Below are positions 32,296 through 39,682 of a stretch of 39,682 bases of DNA, piece after piece. Position numbers and translations under genes: made by a program. Under the pieces are notes generated by a model. That model searched no databases. It worked only from the letters and a program-made list of their open reading frames with translations, and had not been told where the DNA came from. Numbering within the stretch: the stretch's first letter is position 1; every line of letters begins with the position of its first letter. The DNA comes from Prevotellaceae bacterium (GTDB taxonomy: Bacteria > Bacteroidota > Bacteroidia > Bacteroidales > UBA932), in the NCBI GenBank assembly GCA_031255755.1, contig JAIRRX010000007.1:1-39682 (forward strand). The letters run 5' to 3'.

Positions 32296-32700
32296 TTAAT
32301 AATTAAAAATCACTGTCTGTTTCAGGTCAGGATGCAGGCTGTTGGCGACAGGACATTCTTTTGCGCACAGTTCTATAATCTTCTTTTCTTTTGCACTGTA
32401 ATTGTTTTTCGGAAATGTGAGTTCTACAATAATTTCTGCAATTCGGCGAGGATTTGCACCCATGATTTTGGTAATTTGAGCAGTTGTGCCGTCAATATTG
32501 AAGCCGTGCGCATTTGCAGAAATTCCCATAATTGTTAACATGCAACTGCCAAACGAAGTTACAAACAAATCGGTTGGTGAAAATGCTTCACCTTTGCCTT
32601 GATTGTCAAGAGGCGCATCTGTATGTATTGTATTGTTTGACTGTATGTGTGTCGCTTCGGTACGAAGATTTCCGAGATAAGTTGTTTTTACTGTAACCAT
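32296..32700 (-). CDS. OsmC-family peroxiredoxin-like protein
   Basis: A 134-aa cytoplasmic protein of the OsmC/Ohr superfamily, which reduces organic hydroperoxides with two cysteines. The conserved first Cys lies in FVTSFGSCMLTIMGISA (Cys53), and the second in CPVANSLHPDL (Cys116). The preceding LDNQGKGEAFSPTDL matches the family. Length and motifs fit the YhfA/OsmC group. It starts 17 bases after miaB, so the two genes are probably co-transcribed. Confidence 0.9.
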   Translation of the reverse strand: MVTVKTTYLGNLRTEATHIQSNNTIHTDAPLDNQGKGEAFSPTDLFVTSFGSCMLTIMGISANAHGFNIDGTTAQITKIMGANPRRIAEIIVELTFPKNNYSAKEKKIIELCAKECPVANSLHPDLKQTVIFNY

Positions 32701-32717
32701 ATCAATTCTGTTTAATG

Positions 32718-34223
32718 TTATTTTTTTATTTTATCTTTTATTTTGTGTTTTATTTTGTTTTCGACTATCTGTATTGTTTCATCAATAATATTTTTAAGTT
32801 CGGTTATTGTTTCGTGCGGTTTTTCTTCAACAATTTCGCCTATGAGTGTAGCCGAAGTACAACTTATTATACGCACATTTACAAAATCTCCTGTTTTATA
32901 ATTTCCTTTCGGAAAAACCACCGTTTTGTTTTGCGATGTTCTGCCGGAAAAATGTTCATCCGAACGTTTTGAAAGTCCGTCAATCAATACATTAAATATT
33001 TTACCTATGTCGCGTCTGTTGCTTTCAAGTGAAAGTTGATTTTGAAGTTCTATTATTTCGTTCAGCCTTTTGGTTTTTATTTCGTCCGCAACATCGTCTT
33101 TCATCTGTCGTGATGCTTTTGTGTTAGGGCGTTCGGAATATTTAAACATATATGCAAAATCGTAGCCTGCTTCATTCATCAGTGATAATGTCTGTTGATG
33201 GTCGCCGTCCGTTTCGGTACAAAAGCCAGCTATGATGTCGGTAGTAATGGAACAATCGGGAATGACTTCTCGAATTTTTGCAATTCGTTCCAAATAATGT
33301 TCGCGAGTATATTTTCTGTTCATCAATTCGAGTATGCGCGTACTTCCCGACTGCACAGGCAGATGAATACAGTTGCATATATTTTCGTACATCGCCATCG
33401 TATATAAAACGCCGTTACTTATATCTTTGGGATGCGATGTTGCAAAGCGTATTCGTATTATCGGATTTACAAGAGCCACCATTTCAAGTAACCGTTCAAA
33501 GTTTATATCCTTTTCGGGATTTTTTTCATTTTTCCAAAAATACGAATCAACATTTTGTCCGAGCAGTGTAATTTCCTTATATCCGTTATCAACAAGAATC
33601 TGTACTTCGTTTAAAATAGTTTCCGGATTACGGCTGCGTTCAGCGCCGCGCGTATATGGAACAACGCAGTATGCACAAACATTGTTACAGCCTCGCATAA
33701 TTGAAACAAAGGCGCTTACGCCGTTTTCATCCATTCGCACGGGAGTGATGTCGGAATATGTTTCTTCACGGGAAAGCAGAACGTTTATGTCTTTTTGTCC
33801 TGCTTCAACATTACGCAGCAAATCAGGCAGCGAACGGTATGCATCCGGACCTACAACTAAATCAACGGTTTTCTCGCGTTCGATAAGCTGTTCTTTCAGT
33901 CGTTCCGCCATACATCCGATAACTCCGATTTTTAACTTTGGCTTTTTGTTTTTTGCAAGCCGAAAAACATCCAGGCGTCCCCAGATGCGCTGTTCTGCAT
34001 TTTCGCGAATTGAACATGTATTTACCAGAATCAGGTCGGCTTCATCAATGTTTTTTGTGAGTGAATATCCAATGTTCTGCAATATAGCCAAAACAAGTTC
34101 ACTGTCGTTCACGTTCATTTGGCAACCGTAAGTTTCGATGTACACGCGCTTTTTTGAACTGTCGAAAACAGGTTTTATTGATTTGTAATCAATATCTTTT
34201 ATATTTGTTTTTTGTTTAAACAT
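32718..34223 (-). CDS. miaB: tRNA-2-methylthio-N6-isopentenyladenosine synthase
   Basis: A 501-aa radical-SAM methylthiotransferase that adds the 2-methylthio group to i6A37 in tRNAs. The UPF0004 domain has its three cysteines in TYGCQMN (Cys34), VNTCSIREN (Cys70) and VIGCMAE (Cys104) for the auxiliary cluster. The radical-SAM motif is RGCNNVCAYCVVPYTRG (Cys179, 183, 186). A TRAM domain occupies about 380-460. A Lys-rich tail of about 35 residues beyond TRAM (EIVEEKPHE to IKDKIKK) is unusual in length. A TTG start at 34241 would add six residues and overlaps a weak -7 box CATATTTG, so the ATG at 34223 is used. Confidence 0.95.
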   Translation of the reverse strand: MFKQKTNIKDIDYKSIKPVFDSSKKRVYIETYGCQMNVNDSELVLAILQNIGYSLTKNIDEADLILVNTCSIRENAEQRIWGRLDVFRLAKNKKPKLKIGVIGCMAERLKEQLIEREKTVDLVVGPDAYRSLPDLLRNVEAGQKDINVLLSREETYSDITPVRMDENGVSAFVSIMRGCNNVCAYCVVPYTRGAERSRNPETILNEVQILVDNGYKEITLLGQNVDSYFWKNEKNPEKDINFERLLEMVALVNPIIRIRFATSHPKDISNGVLYTMAMYENICNCIHLPVQSGSTRILELMNRKYTREHYLERIAKIREVIPDCSITTDIIAGFCTETDGDHQQTLSLMNEAGYDFAYMFKYSERPNTKASRQMKDDVADEIKTKRLNEIIELQNQLSLESNRRDIGKIFNVLIDGLSKRSDEHFSGRTSQNKTVVFPKGNYKTGDFVNVRIISCTSATLIGEIVEEKPHETITELKNIIDETIQIVENKIKHKIKDKIKK

Positions 34224-34316
34224 AAATCGAATATAAAGCAAATATGCTTTTGTCGTATATTTTTAATTTAATAATTTAAAATCTTCATCTTTAACAGTAA
34301 ATTAATTTCTGTTATT

Positions 34317-35141
34317 TCAATACTTTTTACATACAAACCATGGATTTTGCATGTTTTCCTTATTATAACTCAGTCGCATGTTATCGTCAAACGAATGTAC
34401 CGAAAATCCTGCTTCTTCAGCTATTATCTGACTTGCTGCGGTATCCCATTCCCATGTTGTATCAAGGCGAGGATAAATATCGGCTTTACCTACTGCAAGC
34501 ATACACATTTTAAGCGAACTGCCGCGGCGAATGACAATAATATCATGATGCTGTTTTTTCAGTTCGTTGACATAATCCGAAGTATCCGGACTGATATGCA
34601 AACGGCTTGTAACAACCGTTAACCTGTCGTTGTTTGTTGTTATTGGCAGTTTAATCGAGTTTTCAATCATTTCCTGATAATCGAAATTTGCATTTATATC
34701 AGGCAGTACGTCGGTTTTTCGATAAGAACCGCGCTCTTTTGCCGCAAAATAAATTCGTCTGTGAGCAGGCGCAAATACTATTCCAAGCGTAGGATAACCG
34801 TTTTGTATCAAAGCTATATTTACGGTAAAATCGCTCGTACGGTTTATAAATTCATCAGTTCCGTCAAGCGGATCAACCATCCAAAACAAATCCCACGAAC
34901 TGCGTTCGTCATAATCAATGGAGCGCCCTTCTTCGCTTATAACGGGAATTCGCGTAACAGCCAGATACGATTTTATTTCGTCATGAGCCAAAGTATCGGC
35001 GAGCGTGAGCGGCGTTAAATCCGATTTTGCCTTTATGTGAAAATCGCCCGATTCATACACTTCCATAATTTTTGCTCCTGCACGTATTGCTGCGTTTATT
35101 GCTGCCGTAAACAGCGTTTTCATACTTTCATCTTTTAGCAT
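34317..35141 (-). CDS. cysQ: 3'(2'),5'-bisphosphate nucleotidase CysQ
   Basis: A 274-aa member of the inositol-monophosphatase superfamily that dephosphorylates PAP/PAPS to AMP/APS. Metal-binding motifs are SEEG (69-72), DPLDGTDEF (90-98) and the late WEWDTAA. The N-terminal AAINAAIRAGAKIMEVYESG matches CysQ. Sulfate-assimilation genes are not nearby. The ATG at 35141 or at 35123 (giving MKTLFTAA) could start translation; the second matches family N-termini better. A -7 box TATTTTTG lies at 35193-35186. miaB follows after 93 bases and may be co-transcribed. Confidence 0.9.
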   Translation of the reverse strand: MLKDESMKTLFTAAINAAIRAGAKIMEVYESGDFHIKAKSDLTPLTLADTLAHDEIKSYLAVTRIPVISEEGRSIDYDERSSWDLFWMVDPLDGTDEFINRTSDFTVNIALIQNGYPTLGIVFAPAHRRIYFAAKERGSYRKTDVLPDINANFDYQEMIENSIKLPITTNNDRLTVVTSRLHISPDTSDYVNELKKQHHDIIVIRRGSSLKMCMLAVGKADIYPRLDTTWEWDTAASQIIAEEAGFSVHSFDDNMRLSYNKENMQNPWFVCKKY

Positions 35142-35185
35142 AAATCTTTTTTATACAGTCTTAAATTTTACCATGCAAACATACG

Positions 35186-35193
35186 CAAAAATA
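35186..35193 (-). promoter_or_regulatory. -7 box of cysQ
   Basis: TATTTTTG on the minus strand, 44 bases before the ATG at 35141. Confidence 0.4.
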
Positions 35194-35228
35194 TTGACAT
35201 TATAAAGATAATCATAAAAAACAGAAAA

Positions 35229-35375
35229 ATGAATTTAAAATTTAAGAAATTTAAAGATTCTATAAGAAAATATCAGAGACCATATCTATGCGGCATCAGC
35301 ATTGCAGTTATGATATACAAAGCAAAATATATGTTGTTTTACATTTGCACCTGCAAACAAAATCTTACGGCATAA
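35229..35375 (+). CDS. Doubtful 48-aa open frame in the cysQ-queE gap
   Basis: An ATG-initiated frame with Lys-rich start MNLKFKKFKDSIRKYQ, then a mildly hydrophobic middle (GISIAVMIYKAKYMLFYICTC) and end KQNLTA. It has a basic head and a short hydrophobic segment, like some small membrane peptides. No family, no good promoter upstream. It could easily be chance in AT-rich DNA. Confidence 0.15.
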   Translation: MNLKFKKFKDSIRKYQRPYLCGISIAVMIYKAKYMLFYICTCKQNLTA

Positions 35376-35401
35376 AATTGTCGGGAAATTTTGTGATATA
35401 T

Positions 35402-36040
35402 TTACGGAATATTCATAAACTTGTGTGTCTGTATTGAAATATTCCATTTTGGATTTTGTTTTGCATACTCAACGATAATTGGCGTTATCTCGTTGTATTT
35501 ACTCCATTCCGACTGTAAAAAAAGCATACAGTTTTTTGATATTTTTGCAGCATTTTCTTCTGCCCATTGCAAATCATCTTTGGTTTCAATAATTACTTTC
35601 AATTCGTTTGCAATGTGAAAAATGTCGGCGAGCGGCGGTTGCTGTCGCTTTGGCGAAAGACATATCCAGTTCCAAGTTCCTGTTAACGGATATGCTCCCG
35701 AAGTTTCGATAAAAGTTTGTATATTTTGAGATTTCAACTCGTTGCATAAAATATCAAGCGGATAAAGCGTAGGTTCGCCGCCTGTTATAACTGCCGCATG
35801 AGCAGGAAATGACGACGCGCGTTCAACTATTTTTTTTACTTCCACAGGAGGATGATTTTTCGGATTCCATGTAAATTTTGCATCGCACCATCGGCAGCAT
35901 ATATCGCAACCGCCAAGTCGAATAAAATAAGCAGGTTTGCCGCTATGAAAACCTTCGCCCTGAATAGTATAAAAATCTTCTACCAACGGCAGTAAATTGC
36001 CGTTTTGTAATAAATGCAGATTGTTTTCAGTATAAAACAT
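35402..36040 (-). CDS. queE: 7-carboxy-7-deazaguanine synthase
   Basis: A 212-aa radical-SAM enzyme of queuosine/7-deazaguanine synthesis, converting carboxytetrahydropterin to CDG. The substrate motif VEDFYTIQGEGFHSGKP precedes the cluster motif GGCDICCRWCDAKFTW (Cys45, 49, 52). AAVITGGEPTLYP is the SAM-binding GGE motif. WICLSPKRQQPP is typical. A longer frame running back to 36169 overlaps the upstream nucleotidase gene; the ATG at 36040 gives the expected N-terminus, one base after that gene's stop. No other queuosine gene is in the window. Confidence 0.95.
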   Translation of the reverse strand: MFYTENNLHLLQNGNLLPLVEDFYTIQGEGFHSGKPAYFIRLGGCDICCRWCDAKFTWNPKNHPPVEVKKIVERASSFPAHAAVITGGEPTLYPLDILCNELKSQNIQTFIETSGAYPLTGTWNWICLSPKRQQPPLADIFHIANELKVIIETKDDLQWAEENAAKISKNCMLFLQSEWSKYNEITPIIVEYAKQNPKWNISIQTHKFMNIP

Positions 36041-36041
36041 T

Positions 36042-37799
36042 TTATTTTCTATTATTAAACAATAATCTGTAATTGCGTTCGATAGCCGATTTGACAAGTT
36101 TTTCGGGAATAAATTTCCATTCTTCATCTCCAAATAGCAAAGATGGTTCAACCTGTTTTTGCTGTTCAATCCACTGCATTAAAAAATAGCGCAAATCTTT
36201 TGAAGTGGAAAATATAATACGCTTGCTTAATTCATCTTTTGCAATTTTTGCGCCTTCGGTTAAATGTCCGCCTCCGCCGTTTCCGCGATACGAATTTATT
36301 GCCACATTGTATGTTTTTTCAAAATCAAACTTATCTCCATTGTACATCGATTTTATGTTGATTTTTTCGCCCGAAGGTTTTGTAACATCGACTGTATATA
36401 TTATTCCTGCTGCTGCATCAAAATTGTAATAAGGATTTTTCAACACTCCGTTGCGATTGTTTTCTGTTTTGCGAAGCAGTAAAATATCATCATCAGATGT
36501 TTTCATTCGGTTTGTCCACAACGAATACGAATATTCCAGAAAATCTTTAATTTCTTTACCTGTAAGTTGCATGGTATAAAGCAGATTTTCGTATTTGTAT
36601 AATTTGAACATGTCGCTGACATAAACGTTTCCTTCCGAAATTTCAGCATCAAATGAAAGCGGAGCGACAAAAGAAATATTGGCGCCGGTAAGATCCAACT
36701 GTATGCGATGAATTAAATCAATAAATTCCGATGCTCCGAAAAATGAACTGCGGGTAGAAATACTTTTTGTAAATTCGCCCACAGGACGCGATACAAACCG
36801 CTTTATTGTATCAAAATCTGATTGAAATTCGGAAATAAACGAACTGTCGGCATCAACATTACTCGTTTCTATTAAATTTCCGTTTATCGTTTTTTCAATG
36901 GTTTTATTGCCTTTTATTTTTATGTTTATTTGTACTTTCGATACTAATTTCCCTTCGTTTTGCGGATCAACAATCAATACCGAATCGCCTGCTGTATTGC
37001 ATATTTTGCCGCAGAATCTGTCATGGTCGTGTCCTATGAAAACGGCATCAAATCCGGGTACTTTTTGCGCAACAAGCAATGATGCGTTTTCATTATTATA
37101 TGTATTCATATCTTCGCCTTCGCGATTGTAATCATATCCCGAATGAAACAGTCCTAAAATCAGATGAGGCTTTTCTTTGTTGCGAATTTCCTTTATCCAG
37201 TATTCAGCCGTTTCAACCATATCCCGAAATTCTATTCCTTCCCATATTGAGTTTGGAAGCCATTTTGGTATTCCCGGAGTAATCATTCCGAGTATGGCAA
37301 TTTTTACGCCGTCCCGTTTTATAACCGTATAAGGTTCAAAATAAGGCTTGCCATCGCTTTTTCGTACTGCATTTGCAGCAAGTACCGGACAGTTATATTC
37401 GGCAAAAACTTTGTCGTAAACGGCATGTCCTGTTTCTATATCGTGATTTCCCACGCCTGCGGCATCATATTTCATAAAATTGATAATTCGCGCAGCCAAA
37501 TGAACGGATGCGGTATCAATAAAATTATAATAATAAGCAGCGGGCTGTCCCTGTAAAATATCGCCGTTATCAAGTAAAATCAGATTTTTATTTGATTTAC
37601 GTTCTTGTTGTATTATGCTGTACACATGCGCGATACTCCTATTCATCGGTTTGCCGTTAACGAAATCATAAGGAAAAAATGTTCCGTGAATATCGGATGT
37701 ATGCATTACCGTAATTTCAACATTTTTTTCGCGCGCGCACGATAACAGTAACAGACAAAACGTTACTGTGAAAAATAAATATTTAAAATGTTTCTTCAT
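36042..37799 (-). CDS. 5'-nucleotidase/2',3'-cyclic phosphodiesterase-like lipoprotein
   Basis: A 585-aa lipoprotein (signal peptide ending LLLSC, Cys21) of the UshA/CpdB type. The N-terminal metallophosphoesterase domain has the metal motifs SDIHG (35-39), NGDILQGQ (78-85), GNHDIE (117-122), GLFHSGYD and GHDHD. The C-terminal 5'-nucleotidase domain has ISFVAPLSFDAEI, LYKYENLLYTMQLTGKEIKD and YRGNGGGGHL. It would hydrolyse extracytoplasmic nucleotides or cyclic nucleotides for salvage of phosphate and nucleosides. It lies in the operon ispF-nucleotidase-queE, with 19- and 1-base gaps. The pathways are unrelated. Confidence 0.93.
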   Translation of the reverse strand: MKKHFKYLFFTVTFCLLLLSCAREKNVEITVMHTSDIHGTFFPYDFVNGKPMNRSIAHVYSIIQQERKSNKNLILLDNGDILQGQPAAYYYNFIDTASVHLAARIINFMKYDAAGVGNHDIETGHAVYDKVFAEYNCPVLAANAVRKSDGKPYFEPYTVIKRDGVKIAILGMITPGIPKWLPNSIWEGIEFRDMVETAEYWIKEIRNKEKPHLILGLFHSGYDYNREGEDMNTYNNENASLLVAQKVPGFDAVFIGHDHDRFCGKICNTAGDSVLIVDPQNEGKLVSKVQINIKIKGNKTIEKTINGNLIETSNVDADSSFISEFQSDFDTIKRFVSRPVGEFTKSISTRSSFFGASEFIDLIHRIQLDLTGANISFVAPLSFDAEISEGNVYVSDMFKLYKYENLLYTMQLTGKEIKDFLEYSYSLWTNRMKTSDDDILLLRKTENNRNGVLKNPYYNFDAAAGIIYTVDVTKPSGEKINIKSMYNGDKFDFEKTYNVAINSYRGNGGGGHLTEGAKIAKDELSKRIIFSTSKDLRYFLMQWIEQQKQVEPSLLFGDEEWKFIPEKLVKSAIERNYRLLFNNRK

Positions 37800-37818
37800 A
37801 TTTTCAAAATTTGCGGAT

Positions 37819-38304
37819 TTAATTATTATTGTTTTTTTCTATCAATGCAACTGCATAAGCGGCAATGCCTTCTTCGCGTCCTGTGAAGCCGAGTTTTTCG
37901 GTTGTAGTGGCTTTTATCGAAATTCTGTCAGCATCAATATTCATTACTTTTGCCATACATTTTTGCATTTCGTCTATATATGAATTTATTTTTGGCTGTT
38001 GCAAACATACAACAGAATCAATATTAACAATCGAATAACCTTTTGCGGTAATTAAATTAACTGTTTCCCGTAAAATTATTTTGCTGTCAATATTTTTATA
38101 TCTAATATCGCTGTCTGGGAAATGATGTCCTATATCTTTCAAAGCGGCAGCGCCAAGCAAAGCATCGCATATTGCGTGAATAAGCGCATCGCCATCAGAA
38201 TGTGCAACTGCGCCTTTGCTGAAATCAATTTTTACGCCGCCAATCCACAAATCAAGTCCATTGTCAAGCCTGTGAACATCATATCCGTTTCCTATCCGTA
38301 TCAT
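37819..38304 (-). CDS. ispF: 2-C-methyl-D-erythritol 2,4-cyclodiphosphate synthase
   Basis: A 161-aa enzyme of the MEP isoprenoid pathway, acting as a homotrimer. Zinc ligands are Asp9 and His11 in GYDVHRL and His43 in HAICDALLGA. The motifs GHHFPDSD and TEKLGFTGREEGIAA are standard. The first gene of the operon with the nucleotidase and queE. With dxr in this window, two MEP enzymes are present but in separate operons. A short Asn-rich tail (KNNNN) ends the protein. Confidence 0.98.
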   Translation of the reverse strand: MIRIGNGYDVHRLDNGLDLWIGGVKIDFSKGAVAHSDGDALIHAICDALLGAAALKDIGHHFPDSDIRYKNIDSKIILRETVNLITAKGYSIVNIDSVVCLQQPKINSYIDEMQKCMAKVMNIDADRISIKATTTEKLGFTGREEGIAAYAVALIEKNNNN

Positions 38305-38321
38305 TGTTATTAATTTTTTTG

Positions 38322-38329
38322 CAAAGTTA
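38322..38329 (-). promoter_or_regulatory. -7 box of the ispF operon
   Basis: TAACTTTG on the minus strand, 17 bases before the ATG at 38304, implying a leader of about ten bases. Confidence 0.55.
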
Positions 38330-38457
38330 AGAAAATAAAAAAATTAAAGCAGCGTATTGACATAAATAATCATTGAATTGAAGTTCAAAATTTCCAAAAT
38401 TTTATAAGAATTAAATAATTTAACATTATAATGAACAGGCAATTTTGCTAAAAACCT

Positions 38458-38465
38458 TATTTTTG
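38458..38465 (+). promoter_or_regulatory. -7 box of the gldB-like gene
   Basis: TATTTTTG, 22 bases before the ATG at 38488. No -33 at usual spacing. Confidence 0.45.
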
Positions 38466-38487
38466 TAAAAATTATTATATAATAACT

Positions 38488-39474
38488 ATGAAGAAAATTT
38501 ATTTTTTATTTATGCTGTGTGCGTTTGCGGCATGTAACAATTCAACAAAAATTCCTGATATTGATGGCATTGATGTTGATGTAAAAGTTGTAAGATTTGA
38601 CAGGGACATTTTTTCGATACGTGATATTGATGTTTTGCATGAAAAGTATAACGGTTTTTTTGATAATTTTTGCGATTTTGTGCTTGGAATAGGACGACCT
38701 GATACCGAAGGTTTTCAAGATAACTTTACAAGTTTTTGTAGCGACAGCATAGTACAGATTGCCCAAAAAAAGGCTTCGGAAATTCTCAACAGTTATGAAC
38801 ATATTTTGAATGAAGAATTAACTCAGGCGTTCAAATTTTACAAATATTATTTTCCCAAAAAGCAAATTCCGCAAATATATGTTTACACTTCGGGGTTTAA
38901 TCATTCGCTTGTTATCGACCAAAACATTATAGGCATTGGCATGGATAAGTTTTTGGGTAGCGATGAAGAGATTTATATGTATCTTGGTTTTAGCAAATAT
39001 CTTGTGCAAAACATGCGAAAAGAACGAATTATCTGCGAAGTAGCAGGCGCGCTTGCCGCAGATGAGTTTCCGCTTGAAAATAACCGTTACACGTTGATAG
39101 AAAAAATGATTTATGAAGGGAAAATACTTTATTTCAAACAGCAGTTATGTCCGTTTATGTCGGAAAGTGATTTGTTCGGATTTAATACCGACAATATGAA
39201 ATTCTGCAAAAACAACGAGCGGCAAATGTGGCTGTATCTTATAGAAAATAAACTGTTGTATTCCGACAATTATACCATAATTACAAAATTTACCGAAGAT
39301 GCTCCGTTTACATACGATTTTTCTCGGGAATCACCCGGAAAAGCCGCAAACTGGCTGGGATTTAGAATAGTAGAACAGTATGTAAACAATACAGACACAA
39401 ATCTTGATAAACTTATGAATGAAAAATCTTATGAAAAAATATTGAGAGAATCCAAATACAATCCTCAAAAATGA
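38488..39474 (+). CDS. GldB-like lipoprotein (gliding motility-associated family)
   Basis: A 328-aa lipoprotein; the signal peptide ends FAAC with Cys16, followed by NNSTK. It matches the GldB pattern: VDVKVVRFDRDIFSIRDID near the start, GFFDNFCDFVLGIGRP, then IYVYTSGFNHSLVIDQNIIG and IGMDKFLGSDEEIY, and the late RQMWLYLIENKLLYSD with ESPGKAANWLGFRIVEQYV. GldB is essential for gliding in Flavobacterium, yet homologues occur widely in non-gliding Bacteroidetes, so motility should not be inferred. No gldC or other gld gene is visible beside it. Confidence 0.8.
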   Translation: MKKIYFLFMLCAFAACNNSTKIPDIDGIDVDVKVVRFDRDIFSIRDIDVLHEKYNGFFDNFCDFVLGIGRPDTEGFQDNFTSFCSDSIVQIAQKKASEILNSYEHILNEELTQAFKFYKYYFPKKQIPQIYVYTSGFNHSLVIDQNIIGIGMDKFLGSDEEIYMYLGFSKYLVQNMRKERIICEVAGALAADEFPLENNRYTLIEKMIYEGKILYFKQQLCPFMSESDLFGFNTDNMKFCKNNERQMWLYLIENKLLYSDNYTIITKFTEDAPFTYDFSRESPGKAANWLGFRIVEQYVNNTDTNLDKLMNEKSYEKILRESKYNPQK

Positions 39475-39682
39475 TTCGGAGAGATTTCCGGAATCGCATT
39501 TGAAAGCTGCAAGGCTTTGCCCTGTGTCATTGCTTTTAATCTAAAAATTATTTCCTGAAGACATCTGTTTTAACGACTGCTTAATACGAAGTCATGTTAT
39601 TAAGTTCACATCGTCTCTTAACAAGTATATTATTCTAAATTTTAAATTATCAACAATATGGAATTTTGTTATCTTTAATGAA

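Noticed and set aside
33373..34131. 252-aa plus-strand frame opposite miaB
   Set aside because: Antisense shadow of a certain gene; low-complexity Ser/Arg-rich translation with no family.
38488..39474. Evidence that the organism glides
   Set aside because: GldB-like lipoproteins are also found in non-gliding Bacteroidetes, and no other gld or spr gene is in the window.
39475..39682. Start of another gene at the right edge
   Set aside because: Frames after gldB are short; the last bases hold an ATG too near the edge to judge and only a weak TATCTTTA.

Overview
The window looks like a stretch of core chromosome from an AT-rich member of the Bacteroidetes, most likely Bacteroidales. The evidence is the gene content (DUF4837 lipoprotein, DUF3822 next to rsmD, GldB-like lipoprotein, a TonB receptor with a surface lipoprotein, a RecD-like helicase) and the promoter grammar. 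Nearly every transcription unit starts with the Bacteroidetes -7 element TAnnTTTG, usually 15-40 bases before the start codon, with few Shine-Dalgarno sequences. All three tRNA genes lack an encoded CCA. Codon use and base composition look even throughout, and no large island or prophage is visible.

Layout. 1-1180 is the most accessory part: a YefM/YoeB-type toxin-antitoxin operon (minus) with a paired-palindrome operator, beside an internally deleted IS982-family element with intact terminal inverted repeats. 1.3-6.0 kb holds a secreted alpha/beta hydrolase with an EF-hand-like insertion, a metal-exporter-like membrane protein, a PAP2 phosphatase, and a small membrane protein coupled to an ECF sigma factor. 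6.2-7.2 kb has a small conserved protein, rplS and tRNA-Arg(ACG). 7.3-14.4 kb is envelope-related: a DUF4139 protein, a beta-barrel protein, and a TonB-dependent receptor with a beta-helix-like lipoprotein.

14.7-17.7 kb carries mazG and uvrB, separated from their neighbours by two copies of a dispersed palindromic repeat. 17.9-22.5 kb is a minus-strand operon: degenerate M23 protein, dxr, rseP and the DUF4837 lipoprotein. 22.5-23.0 kb is non-coding or weakly coding and contains a 21-bp tandem repeat array inside nested direct repeats, followed by tRNA-Arg(TCT). 23.3-27.2 kb holds a RecD-like helicase, then a conserved hypothetical protein, DUF3822 and rsmD, and tRNA-Asp(GTC). 27.4-32.1 kb holds kdsA, an SGNH hydrolase, purM and an acyl-CoA synthetase. 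32.3-38.3 kb (minus) holds cysQ, miaB, osmC-like, and the unit ispF, 5'-nucleotidase-like lipoprotein, queE. gldB-like closes the window.

Functionally this is mostly housekeeping: isoprenoid synthesis (dxr, ispF), LPS Kdo synthesis (kdsA), purine synthesis (purM), tRNA/rRNA modification (miaB, queE, rsmD), repair and nucleotide sanitation (uvrB, mazG, RecD-like) and envelope proteolysis (rseP). I did not find a clearly new defence or mobile system. The best leads are the 21-bp tandem array, the palindromic repeat flanked by 13-bp direct repeats, the M23 protein that has lost four of five active-site residues, the EF-hand-like insertion, and the TA operator. Several start codons were moved downstream because the longest reading frame begins at a TTG inside the -7 promoter box.
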